Shown piece after piece: positions 1 through 8,758 of a stretch of DNA of 17,986 nucleotides. Position 1 is the first letter of the stretch. Each line of letters opens with the position of its first letter. The DNA is taken from contig DAZU01000077.1 in the NCBI GenBank assembly GCA_002507425.1, positions 8,189 to 26,174 of the forward strand, written 5' to 3'. This DNA comes from Euryarchaeota archaeon UBA53 (GTDB taxonomy: Archaea > Thermoplasmatota > Poseidoniia > Poseidoniales > Poseidoniaceae). The translations under genes and the position numbers were made by a program. The notes under the pieces were generated by a model. The model was not told the DNA's origin. It saw only the letters and a list, made by a program, of their open reading frames with translations, and did no database searches.

Positions 1-3000
1 GAGCAAATGGGGTCTTCAAGTACTACCGCAGCTGGTTTAGTTGTCGACTTACCACGTATTACTACAAATGAATACTATTACCAGTATGGATATCACAATT
101 ATTTCCAAATGGATGGCATATTTGTAGAAGGAATGGGTAAGAAGTATTTCACAGGAGGTGGACATTATGGAATGGACCAACTTGGAGATAATACAATTGG
201 ATTCCAATGTCACTACTACACATACTGCTCAACTGCTAATCGAAATAAGATACTAAGAGAGGGAACTGGTGCAATTTATGACGAAAGAACACCAACCACT
301 ACCTCTTCGGTGGTAACGAGCAAATCTACTTCTCTTAGTAGGTCCGTCTCTGAAATTACAATCTCTGGAATTGTTGGATTTATTCCTCAAAATACGAGTA
401 TAGAGATAGAGGTTTCAAATGACGGTGGTCAGACGTGGATGAGCGGAATTTATAATCAGAAATTAATATTTTCAAACTCAGGCAATAGTATTGTTTGGAA
501 AGCATACCTGAATGGGACAAGCACTGAAACACCTGTTTTGGATTTTGTCAGTTTAACATACTCAATCAGCTACATGAGCAGTGGCTACATACAGTTACGC
601 TCTAACTATTATTCAAGCACAAGCAATGCACCAGTAGCGATAACTGCTTGGTGGAATGCAACTACACCTGCGGGTACATCAATAAGAGTTGAATTCCAAG
701 ATACCACAACAAAGGCATTTGCTTACAGCGGGGAATCGAAGACAATATCGATGACGAGTGGTTACATATACCTTTACATACGGATGTATGGAAGTACGAA
801 TACACCTACTTTAGATGACATAAACATTGCATTCCACTCTGATGCACCAGAGCAAGTAGGTATTGATATTGGAGGCGATGGAAGTAACGAATGGACTAGT
901 CAAGGCGTGCTTCTATCGACGACAACACAAGGCGGAACGTCATTCATAACTGCCTTTAATAGGCTGATACCAGATGAAGGGAGTGGAACGATTTCAGTTC
1001 CTATCCACGTTACATCACAAACAGCTGGTATTGTTATTCTAGAAAGTTTCAGTGTTACATACAAAGTAAATACAGTAAATCTTGATATCAGCATACCTGA
1101 TGGTGAGATCCTACATGAAAGGAATGAACCTTATGAGGTGGTTACAAGGCACATAGTGGGTGATGGTGCCAGTAATTACATTCAATCAGCGACGTTATCA
1201 TTTGTTGCTAGTCCAGCCTCTAGTGCTCCAATACTCGAATGGCAAGAGGGTGATATTTTCCCATCACCTAATGACCCAGACGATTGGATAGAAATCGATC
1301 AATCATCCTACTCAGTGCTCAACGGAGGAATTTTAGAAATTCATTGGAAGTTCTTTGTGACCTCCAATTTCCCAGATCAAACTAACGTAAGGTTCAGAAC
1401 AACGTGTTTGGACACATCCGGAAATGCTGGTTTTTCGCCATCTCCCATTTCCAGCGATACTGGTTTGCGTGCTAACAATTCATTTGGACTAGGTTGGATG
1501 AAAGTTCGAGACAATGCAGGTGAGGTCACATCTGAAGACGTTGAAGATGGAAGTTGGGTTGCCGCCGGTGAAACCTTACACTTCCAAGGAGCAATGTGGT
1601 TCGCTGATTCTACCGATTCTCCAAAAGATAATGCTTTCGATATTAGAATCTCACAAAATGGTTATGTTGATGCAACATGGCGAGATACAAATAACATGAA
1701 TGGCACATTTTTCATATCCATTCAAATGCCTGAAATTGATGTTGAAACCGGGCTTACATACGAGGTTCAAACATATAATGAGCGTGATGCGTCTAAGATT
1801 CTAGAATCAAACTCAGATTGGTTCAGAACTTACAAAGTCGATGCGACACATCCCGAAATAATTTCAACAAACCCAATTGAAGATGATTACGAGGCTGCTG
1901 ACACAAGTCAGAAGGTCAGTGTGAGCATTTCTGATGCAGTGGGTGACCCTACCGAGCTAAGTCTTTATTATTGGGTAGAAGCCGATCACGACGTTAATAG
2001 AAATGGAGAAGCAGACTCAGGTGAATACGCACAAAAAATAGTTGTCAATCAAACCGAGGCTGATTACAAAACATTTACAACAACAATTGATCACTCTAGA
2101 AATCCGAACATGGGTAGGGTTTCTTACTACTGGGATGGCACAGATAATGCAGGCAATCCATTGCACTACACTACTGTAATCGAAGACCGGGTTTATGACT
2201 ATGAAAGCGGCCCGGGGTTCAATCATGATGATGCCACTTTCCGTACTAGGAAAGATAGCAAAGCCATATTCACAGGCTTAGATTGGGAGGGACATAATGA
2301 TGGAGCACCAATATTCGCAGGAACTGAGCAGTCTATATCCCTAGGTTTAATCGACGCAAATACAGCAATCGATTTTGAATATATTGACCTAATATTTGAT
2401 TTCGAGGGCCCAGATATTGAGGTTGACAAGCAAAAGGTCAGTTACTATGGTTTCAGTGACACTTTTGCAAGTAATTCTCAGTATATCGAATTGGCATCTT
2501 CATCAAACATGATACAAACTACAAATGATTCAGGAATGCCTCTAATATTGTTAGATTTCGACTTCGTGATAGGTTGGGATTGGCCTGACGAAGAAATATC
2601 AGACATAGCGCTTGAATACAAGGAGCGAGGTAGTGAACACCCTACACGCCATATTATCGCAGAACACACATTTACTGTTGAAAATGACCTAGTTTTGGAG
2701 GCATCATCCTTCCTTGTTAGTGACATCAGTGAACCAAGAACAGGACCAGTTGCAGATGGTAGCAGAGTGAGGAACGATGACAGGTTGGAGTTCACAGGAC
2801 GAGTTGTTTATGAGGGTAGTAATGTTCCTGCTCCTAATGATGAATCGATTGTAGTTGAGGTGTTTGACGGTGAGAGAAAATGGTCTGATGGTTCATTAAC
2901 AGCCGCCGGAGAATATTCAGTTGAGGTCCCATTATCTTACGCAAAGTCTCTTCAATCATCTCCAACGAGGACGTGTTTGATATCAATTGGCGGTATTCCA

Positions 3001-4032
3001 GGCTCTGGTGAAGATATGACTGGTCAGACTGTATCAACAACTCTTAGGGTACAGGTGGATGACACTGCGCCCAGAGTAGTTAGCAGGACTCTGCCTTTGA
3101 ATATCATAGATATTTCAGAAAATACCGATTTGACAAATATTGAGGTTGAGTTTTATGGAACTGAAGATGCTGACCTTACTGGTTCATCACAAACTGTTCA
3201 CTGGGTTATGAGAGATTCAAGTAGGACTCTGACTCTTGGTGCTGGCCAATCTATTTTGGGAATGCAGCAAGAAGAGCAGGGAGTAGTTTGGAGTGGTAAT
3301 GTTGACTTGACTGATGGCGGGATGATAACACTTCGAGAAGGAGATTGGGTTGGGTTCTACCTGACAGGATATGACGCAGCAGGTAATGAGTTCCCTCTTG
3401 TTTCTAATTCTGAGGCAAGCCCTGTTCCAGAGATTGCGGGAGATGATACCGATTTCGAAAGACAATGGGTAAGATTAGGTTCAACCGGGCCACAACTCAA
3501 AATCCAAAGCATTACTCTATCTGATGACCACGTAGCACCGGGACAGGAAGTTGAAATCACTGCGGACATCTTGAATTCGGGTGGAGAGACCAATAGACAG
3601 TTCAAAGTCGCATTTTACGCAGGTAATGACATCGTTCCCTTCGATTCTTTGACATTAAATAAGATAGGGGAGGATCAAATTCTGCCGGTATCTGTAACTT
3701 GGGAAGCCCAAGAAGGCGTTGATAGAATAAGGGTAAAAGTGGACCCTGACAACACGATAGTTGAGGTTAACAACGAGGATAACGAAGCTGAACATAAAAT
3801 TGAAATTGTATATGTTTCTTACATGGGCTGGTTTGACTCTGTTAGAGAACAACCGTTAATTTGGCTATTTTCTATTCTTTCAATAATTGTTCTCATAGGT
3901 GTCGGTATAACAGCAAACAGGACTGCGATTAATCACGGTGAAGATTCTCTGTTCGAAGATGAATGGGACGAAGATACTTCAGAATATGAAGACGAAGAAT
4001 ATGATGATGACGATTATGACGATGACTATTGA
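1..4032 (+). CDS. Giant membrane-anchored surface protein with Ig-like/CARDB modules (5' end outside window)
   Basis: I recognise no specific function. The frame is open to the window edge (GAG CAA precede the first ATG at 7) and there is no signal peptide, so the N-terminus is missing. Numbered from that ATG, 1341 residues are visible. They form a chain of beta-rich extracellular modules: an Asp-box-like SNDGGQTW at 137-144, a possible calcium loop (DVNRNG, 662-667), domain starts resembling Ig-like repeats (VDATHPEI near 611, VDDTAPRVV near 1017), and a CARDB-like domain at about 1161-1270 (DILNSGGETN, then VDPDNTIVEVNNEDNEAE). One hydrophobic membrane segment follows at about 1284-1304, and the protein ends in a cytoplasmic tail made almost wholly of Asp, Glu and Tyr. 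This is the layout of a type I cell-surface protein, possibly for adhesion or polymer binding. The next gene, lhr, starts 47 bp downstream on the same strand. The domain names are fold-level guesses. Confidence 0.85.
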   Translation, partial: EQMGSSSTTAAGLVVDLPRITTNEYYYQYGYHNYFQMDGIFVEGMGKKYFTGGGHYGMDQLGDNTIGFQCHYYTYCSTANRNKILREGTGAIYDERTPTTTSSVVTSKSTSLSRSVSEITISGIVGFIPQNTSIEIEVSNDGGQTWMSGIYNQKLIFSNSGNSIVWKAYLNGTSTETPVLDFVSLTYSISYMSSGYIQLRSNYYSSTSNAPVAITAWWNATTPAGTSIRVEFQDTTTKAFAYSGESKTISMTSGYIYLYIRMYGSTNTPTLDDINIAFHSDAPEQVGIDIGGDGSNEWTSQGVLLSTTTQGGTSFITAFNRLIPDEGSGTISVPIHVTSQTAGIVILESFSVTYKVNTVNLDISIPDGEILHERNEPYEVVTRHIVGDGASNYIQSATLSFVASPASSAPILEWQEGDIFPSPNDPDDWIEIDQSSYSVLNGGILEIHWKFFVTSNFPDQTNVRFRTTCLDTSGNAGFSPSPISSDTGLRANNSFGLGWMKVRDNAGEVTSEDVEDGSWVAAGETLHFQGAMWFADSTDSPKDNAFDIRISQNGYVDATWRDTNNMNGTFFISIQMPEIDVETGLTYEVQTYNERDASKILESNSDWFRTYKVDATHPEIISTNPIEDDYEAADTSQKVSVSISDAVGDPTELSLYYWVEADHDVNRNGEADSGEYAQKIVVNQTEADYKTFTTTIDHSRNPNMGRVSYYWDGTDNAGNPLHYTTVIEDRVYDYESGPGFNHDDATFRTRKDSKAIFTGLDWEGHNDGAPIFAGTEQSISLGLIDANTAIDFEYIDLIFDFEGPDIEVDKQKVSYYGFSDTFASNSQYIELASSSNMIQTTNDSGMPLILLDFDFVIGWDWPDEEISDIALEYKERGSEHPTRHIIAEHTFTVENDLVLEASSFLVSDISEPRTGPVADGSRVRNDDRLEFTGRVVYEGSNVPAPNDESIVVEVFDGERKWSDGSLTAAGEYSVEVPLSYAKSLQSSPTRTCLISIGGIPGSGEDMTGQTVSTTLRVQVDDTAPRVVSRTLPLNIIDISENTDLTNIEVEFYGTEDADLTGSSQTVHWVMRDSSRTLTLGAGQSILGMQQEEQGVVWSGNVDLTDGGMITLREGDWVGFYLTGYDAAGNEFPLVSNSEASPVPEIAGDDTDFERQWVRLGSTGPQLKIQSITLSDDHVAPGQEVEITADILNSGGETNRQFKVAFYAGNDIVPFDSLTLNKIGEDQILPVSVTWEAQEGVDRIRVKVDPDNTIVEVNNEDNEAEHKIEIVYVSYMGWFDSVREQPLIWLFSILSIIVLIGVGITANRTAINHGEDSLFEDEWDEDTSEYEDEEYDDDDYDDDY

Positions 4033-4070
4033 GTCTAAAAATCGTTGACCTATTGAACCAGTTACATCAG

Positions 4071-4076
4071 GGTTAT
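4071..4076 (+). promoter_or_regulatory. Shine-Dalgarno-like site of lhr
   Basis: GGTTAT lies 3 nt before ATG 4080. It differs by one base from the GGTGAT seen before three other downstream genes in this window. It decides the start: a TTG at 4029, overlapping the stop of the preceding gene, would give 17 extra residues but has no such site. Confidence 0.5.
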
Positions 4077-4079
4077 CTC

Positions 4080-7000
4080 ATGGCCGAAGGAGTGTTCTCA
4101 TTACTCGACAAGAGTCTGCAAAAGGCTCTTGAAGATCGAGGATGGAAACCAACACCCGTTCAAGAAGCAACCCAAGTACAAATTTCTTCAGGGTCAGATA
4201 GTCTTGTCGTCGCCCCAACTGGGTCCGGTAAGACCATGGCGGCAGTCTTACCTCTTTTGGACAGATGTTTAAAGGAAAAATGGGACGGGATGTCAATACT
4301 ATACATAACTCCACTTAGAGCATTAAACAGGGATGTAGACAGGCGTCTTGAGGAAATCGCATCAGCAGTTGGATTAAAGATTGGTCTACGTCATGGAGAT
4401 ACACCTCAGTCAGAGAGAAATAAGCATGTTAGATCTCCCCCTAATCTAATGATAACCACCCCCGAAACATTCCAACTTATGTTTACTGGGTCTAGACTTA
4501 GAGAGCTTCTCAAAACAGTAAGATCAGTAGTGATAGATGAGGTCCACGATATGGCGGCTGGAGAACGTGGTTGGCAGTTATCTATTGGCTTATCAAGACT
4601 AGAAATTTTCAAAGGCTCAAGTATACAGAAGATAGGATTATCTGCAACAGTCGGTAATCCTGAACAAGTAGCAAGGTGGCTTTCTCCGGATGCACGACCG
4701 ATAGACGCAGTTGCGCCAAGATCAACCGAACTATCAGTTGATGCAATTATTCAAACACCGGAGGATGAAATTGGTTCTCTCGAATTAGCGATATCACCAC
4801 GAGCACACGCAACTCTTAGAGGACTTGCAGAAATAGTTTCAGAAAAATCACCGTGTCTAATATTTGTTAATTCTAGAAACAGCGCAGAAACAGTATCTCA
4901 GAGGTTACAAGCGATTGCTCCTGATTTGAAAATCGGCGTTCATCATGGCTCCCTTGCGAAAGAGACGCGAACGAAGATGGAAGATGAACTTAGGAGTGGT
5001 GACCTGCAGGGGTTAGTATGTACTTCAAGTTTAGAGTTAGGAATAGATGTTGGTAGCATAAGTCACGTTGTACAAATACGCTCACCTCGCTCAGTGGATA
5101 GGATGCTGCAGAGAGTCGGACGTGCAGACCATCGATTAGGCGGTGTTGGTCGTGGCCATTTATTGAGTTGGGAATGTGATGATTTGTTTGAATCTGCTGT
5201 AATCGCTAGAAGGGCAATGAACGGAGAAATTGAGCCTATTGAATGGAGAAATTCTCCTTACTCAGTGGCAGCCAACCAAATTGTAATGATGGTTCATAGT
5301 CATGGGGCATTGCCAATCGAAGTTGTGACAAAGTCAATTAATGGAGCTTGTCAATTTAGAGATTGGACACGTGAAGATACGATTTCGATAGGTAATGTTC
5401 TGGCGGACAGATGGGTGATTAGATGTGTTAGCGACCCTAAGGAAATACCCTGGTATAGATGGCCACATGACGTGTGGAAAGAGTTAATTAAAATTTCAAA
5501 AAAACCCCTCCCTGAACAACCGAATTTAAGAATGGACGAAGAACCAACTGAAGAATTAGCCAAGTTGTCTTTTGAGGTGCCTCCAAGGTTCGCAAATGGT
5601 TGGGTTAGTAAATCAGGTAGAACAAGACAATGGGTAACAAATCATCTATCCATGATTCCTGATAAACAATCATACAGGGTTAGAGATGCAGTAACAAGAC
5701 AAAGTTTGGGTAATGTAGACGAGGCATTTGTACTGTCTTTGAATGACGGGGGGGAAGATCAAGATGGTAGCCGCAGAAGATTCGTTATGGCAGGTAGAAC
5801 TTGGCTAGTTGTGGATGCAGATCCCGAACAAAATGAATTACTAGTAGCCCCGGTTTCAGATCAAGGACATGCCCCTCAATGGGTCGGAGAATTGCCCCCT
5901 ACTCCCGCAGATGTTGCAAGGGAGGCAGGAAGACTGCGTAGGCTATTTGCGGTGGACCTTGGTTTAATTGAAGATGAAATAGTCGACGTTCTTGATCCTG
6001 CGGGCTTACTGAAGAACAAATCAAAACTCTCTGACTACGACATAAATGGTGAAGCGAAAGGCATGATTGCAGATGTTATAACGAACCATTTCAATGCCAC
6101 AAGCACAATACCCAATGACAGGCTAATTACTATTGAAAATCGAGTCGATGCGTTAGTAATCAATTCTTGCCATGGAAATAGAATAAACGAGGCTCTAGGT
6201 CATTACTTACTCGCTATGTCAAGCACAAAGTCTGGGAAATGGGGGAGGCTGATTGTGGAATCCTCCAGAATATCATTGCAGGTAGGCGGGGTTAATCCTG
6301 AAGAAATAATTGAATGGCTGTGTGAAACACCTCCTGATGCACTTGAAGGAGTGTTGAGTGTAACTTTACCAAATTCAAGAGAGGTGAGGTGGAGATTTGC
6401 ACAAATAGCTAAGATATTCGGGATTCTAAAGCATGGTGTAGATCCTAGGAGAATAAATATTCAGGCCTTGTTAAAAAAATATCGTGGAACCCCTGTCATG
6501 AAAGAGGTGTTGTCTAAATTGTTTCACGAAAGAATGGATACTAGAGGCGCAGCTGACGTCATGCGAGCTATTCAATCCGGTCTTATCGACTTACGAGTAA
6601 CTCCCACAGGGCCCCTCGGTATTTCCAGTCGTTCAGAAAAGGACCTTTTGTTACCTAATTTCGACAACCAGCAGGTTCGAGCAAGATTAGAAGGACGTTT
6701 GATGAATGAAAGAGCTGTGATTTGTTGTCTTAATTGCAAATCTACTAGGAGATTTAGAGTTGCTAGATATCCAGAGATTGATGATATTGACAGGTGCCTA
6801 AGGTGCGGAGGTCGGATGTTGGCATGTGCTAGAGAAGGTCTTGAAAAGCAATTAGTTCAGTGGGTAAATTCAGATGAAGAAAAGACAAGAGATAGAATGA
6901 TGAAAAATGCTCAGGCTGTCTCGAATAGAGGAATGGATGCCATCCTTGCGCTAATGGGTAGAGGTATTGGAGAGGTAACTTGTCAAAGGCTGATGAGGAA

Positions 7001-7088
7001 AGTACAGAGAGGGGATAGAGAAGGACTGCTAGAAGCAATTCATGTAGCAGAAATAGAATATGCTAGAACTAGAAGATTCTGGGGCTAA
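4080..7088 (+). CDS. lhr: Lhr-type superfamily 2 DNA helicase
   Basis: ATP-dependent 3'-5' helicase of the Lhr family (COG1201), cytoplasmic and thought to act in DNA repair or replication restart. All SF2 motifs are visible. Walker A APTGSGKT is at about 45-52, TPLRALNRD follows, the DEVH box is at 153-156, SAT at 188-190, the motif IV region reads CLIFVNSRNSAE, motif V CTSSLELGIDVG, and motif VI QRVGRADHR is at 344-352. The middle and C-terminal parts fit the winged-helix and Lhr-specific domains. Near the C-terminus is a likely zinc site with two CxxC pairs (C883/C886 and C906/C909), as in archaeal Lhr proteins. At 1002 residues it is longer than the roughly 870-residue Lhr core, in keeping with this extra region. 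It probably shares a transcript with the surface-protein gene upstream. Its TAA overlaps the stop codon of the convergent lipoprotein gene. Motif VI has Asp where Gly (GRAGHR) is usual. Confidence 0.93.
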   Translation: MAEGVFSLLDKSLQKALEDRGWKPTPVQEATQVQISSGSDSLVVAPTGSGKTMAAVLPLLDRCLKEKWDGMSILYITPLRALNRDVDRRLEEIASAVGLKIGLRHGDTPQSERNKHVRSPPNLMITTPETFQLMFTGSRLRELLKTVRSVVIDEVHDMAAGERGWQLSIGLSRLEIFKGSSIQKIGLSATVGNPEQVARWLSPDARPIDAVAPRSTELSVDAIIQTPEDEIGSLELAISPRAHATLRGLAEIVSEKSPCLIFVNSRNSAETVSQRLQAIAPDLKIGVHHGSLAKETRTKMEDELRSGDLQGLVCTSSLELGIDVGSISHVVQIRSPRSVDRMLQRVGRADHRLGGVGRGHLLSWECDDLFESAVIARRAMNGEIEPIEWRNSPYSVAANQIVMMVHSHGALPIEVVTKSINGACQFRDWTREDTISIGNVLADRWVIRCVSDPKEIPWYRWPHDVWKELIKISKKPLPEQPNLRMDEEPTEELAKLSFEVPPRFANGWVSKSGRTRQWVTNHLSMIPDKQSYRVRDAVTRQSLGNVDEAFVLSLNDGGEDQDGSRRRFVMAGRTWLVVDADPEQNELLVAPVSDQGHAPQWVGELPPTPADVAREAGRLRRLFAVDLGLIEDEIVDVLDPAGLLKNKSKLSDYDINGEAKGMIADVITNHFNATSTIPNDRLITIENRVDALVINSCHGNRINEALGHYLLAMSSTKSGKWGRLIVESSRISLQVGGVNPEEIIEWLCETPPDALEGVLSVTLPNSREVRWRFAQIAKIFGILKHGVDPRRINIQALLKKYRGTPVMKEVLSKLFHERMDTRGAADVMRAIQSGLIDLRVTPTGPLGISSRSEKDLLLPNFDNQQVRARLEGRLMNERAVICCLNCKSTRRFRVARYPEIDDIDRCLRCGGRMLACAREGLEKQLVQWVNSDEEKTRDRMMKNAQAVSNRGMDAILALMGRGIGEVTCQRLMRKVQRGDREGLLEAIHVAEIEYARTRRFWG

Positions 7089-8224
7089 TCAGAATCCAAC
7101 TCAAGTAGATTAACTCTCTCGGCGGCTTCAACAACATCTCCCTCTTCCCACCAATCAACGGCTATGAAAGTTGGACGCTTCCCGTGGTCATCCACACACT
7201 CCAGTGCTCTTTCAATCATGAAGTCGACATCATTTGCTTCGCTCGCTCTTGTAGGATCGGAAAGTCCAGCCTGATTTTTCAACCAATTATTCATATGAAA
7301 AACCGGCTGATTTGAATCCCCTCTCAGAGGGCTGCAATCCATAGATGATGTGTCGTCATCCGCATAATTAGTAGTCCAACTATATGTTAAGAAATCATGA
7401 AAATATGGATGATTTGAATCGGTCGACTGTTCCCAAAATACTACCAATCTCTTGTCCATATTGATTAAATCGATTAGGGTAGGCCAATCTTGATTCATGG
7501 TATGTGTATACATTATTTCACTCAATCCAACATCGTCGAAAATTTCCTTTAGATGGTCAGCATCTACATGATTTTCAATCAATAATGTCACAACGTCTCT
7601 CTCCTCACTTTGCATTTCCGATTCTAATTTGCTAAGCCAAGCTATTGGGTCAACCTGTCCATATGTGCAAGGGCTGAATCCCCTATCTGAATCACCATGA
7701 CAAAATCGAACTTGGTTTACACTTTGATCGGCTGTAGTAAGATAGTGAGTATCGAGCATAAACGCTCTAATACCTGCATTCCATTGTGCTTGAAACCCTG
7801 TTCGGTGATTACTTGCAGGGTAGTAGATATTGTCTTCGTGTGTTGAAAAAGCATTATGTGTCTCAGGGAAAGTAACATCGTCATATGTTCTGTGGCACAG
7901 AATTACTAGACCATTGCATGGGATTGTTTCAAGATATTTACAAGTCCCATCATCATCAGTAGCGTTAGAGTCATAATTTTCTGCATCTGAGTCCGTGCAG
8001 CCAAAAATTGGTTCTGGTTCCTCCTCCTCATACTCACATGTTCCATCGTCCTGTGTTGCGTTTTGGTCATAATTAGTTGCATTTGAGTCAGTACAACCCT
8101 CTACTATCTCTGGCTCTGAAATCTGTTCCTCAGCCATACCATCACCGACATCATTTCCTTCAAGATTTATGCAGCCTGGTGCGAGCATGAGTAAAATCAC
8201 CATGAATAGTGATTGCGCTCGCAT
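7085..8224 (-). CDS. Lipoprotein with two GCTD repeats and a PI-PLC-like phosphodiesterase domain
   Basis: Predicted membrane-anchored extracytoplasmic phosphodiesterase of 379 residues. The N-terminus is a lipoprotein signal peptide with lipobox LAPGC (Cys18). An acidic linker follows with two 23-residue repeats (43-65 and 75-97) of the form GCTDxxAxNYDxNATxDDGTC. From about 103 to the end the sequence resembles the X-domain/PLC-like phosphodiesterase TIM barrel. THNAF contains His123 and CHGD contains His176, which fit the two catalytic histidines. FMLDTH holds Asp158, with His160 where bacterial PI-PLC usually has Arg. Substrate is unknown; phosphatidylinositol or archaetidylinositol headgroups or other phosphodiesters are possible. 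The ATG at 8224 was preferred over a GTG three codons upstream because it places the signal peptide at the very N-terminus. It is the last gene of the folC block, 48 nt after the dCMP deaminase gene. Confidence 0.8.
   Translation of the reverse strand: MRAQSLFMVILLMLAPGCINLEGNDVGDGMAEEQISEPEIVEGCTDSNATNYDQNATQDDGTCEYEEEEPEPIFGCTDSDAENYDSNATDDDGTCKYLETIPCNGLVILCHRTYDDVTFPETHNAFSTHEDNIYYPASNHRTGFQAQWNAGIRAFMLDTHYLTTADQSVNQVRFCHGDSDRGFSPCTYGQVDPIAWLSKLESEMQSEERDVVTLLIENHVDADHLKEIFDDVGLSEIMYTHTMNQDWPTLIDLINMDKRLVVFWEQSTDSNHPYFHDFLTYSWTTNYADDDTSSMDCSPLRGDSNQPVFHMNNWLKNQAGLSDPTRASEANDVDFMIERALECVDDHGKRPTFIAVDWWEEGDVVEAAERVNLLELDSD
7934..8098 (-). repeat. Two tandem GCTD-type protein repeats
   Basis: Two coding repeats (8030-8098 and 7934-8002) encode 23-residue units GCTDSNATNYDQNATQDDGT-CEY and GCTDSDAENYDSNATDDDGT-CKY, spaced 32 residues apart. 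Each has two Cys and a D/N-rich core suggesting a small disulphide-bonded, possibly calcium-binding module. Similar units are common in surface proteins of marine Bacteroidetes, from general knowledge. Confidence 0.85.
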
Positions 8225-8272
8225 GGTAACCACTACTAAACCGTAGATTTGAACGCACCGGTTTGTCTAATC

Positions 8273-8722
8273 TCATTCGGGGAGATCTATTGGTCGGATG
8301 TTGATTCCAGCCTCCAGAAGCATATCGGTTGAGATTTTGAAGTCCTCCTCCCATCTCTGTGGAGGTTTGTTCTTTGTGGAGTATACCACTTCTCGAATAC
8401 CTGCTTGAATTAGGCTTCTGGCGCACCTTGAACAAGGTGGCCAGGTAACGAATGCTGTGCTACCTTTCAAGGAAACCCCAATCCTTGCAGCGTGCATTAT
8501 TGCATTTTCCTCAGCATGACAAATAAGCGGGTATTTCTTTTCCCTATCATTCAGACGTCCGTCATTATCCTCAATTCCACGAGGGAATCCATTGAATCCA
8601 GTCGATCGAATTTCACGGTCTTCACCAACTACTACGCAGCCAACTTTGGTTGAGGGGTCCTTGCTCCATCTTGCGATGTGCTCGGCCAATTCTAGAAACC
8701 TGATATCCCATTTATCGCTCAT
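8273..8722 (-). CDS. Deoxycytidylate (dCMP) deaminase
   Basis: Zinc-dependent cytidine-deaminase-fold enzyme predicted to convert dCMP to dUMP, feeding thymidylate synthesis in the cytoplasm. The 149 residues match the dCMP deaminase/ComEB family in length and layout. The N-terminal helix is followed by SKDPSTKVGCVVVG. The zinc and catalytic motif is CHAEENA, with ligand His69 and proton-shuttle Glu71. The second zinc motif is PPCSRC, with Cys97 and Cys100. The start is the ATG at 8722 rather than the adjacent TTG at 8725; GAGGGAG lies 4 nt upstream as a possible ribosome binding site. It follows folC by 36 nt on the same strand. Both genes serve one-carbon and dTMP metabolism, which supports the dCMP assignment over tRNA or riboflavin deaminases, although the family call rests on motifs alone. 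Confidence 0.9.
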   Translation of the reverse strand: MSDKWDIRFLELAEHIARWSKDPSTKVGCVVVGEDREIRSTGFNGFPRGIEDNDGRLNDREKKYPLICHAEENAIMHAARIGVSLKGSTAFVTWPPCSRCARSLIQAGIREVVYSTKNKPPQRWEEDFKISTDMLLEAGINIRPIDLPE

Positions 8723-8758
8723 CAAACTCCCTCATTTAATCCAGATACTTCTTTGTCA

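Noticed and set aside
415..438. Single Asp-box (SNDGGQTW) in the giant surface protein as evidence for a sialidase domain
   Set aside because: Only one copy is visible and no propeller periodicity follows it, so a sialidase call is not supported.
2478..2795. Antisense open frame (105 codons) within the giant surface protein gene
   Set aside because: The sense frame is continuous over more than 4 kb with coherent domains; the antisense product has no recognisable features.
4029..4079. TTG start of lhr overlapping the previous stop, adding 17 residues
   Set aside because: The extension does not look like the Lhr N-terminus, and the ATG at 4080 has a GGTTAT site 3 nt upstream.
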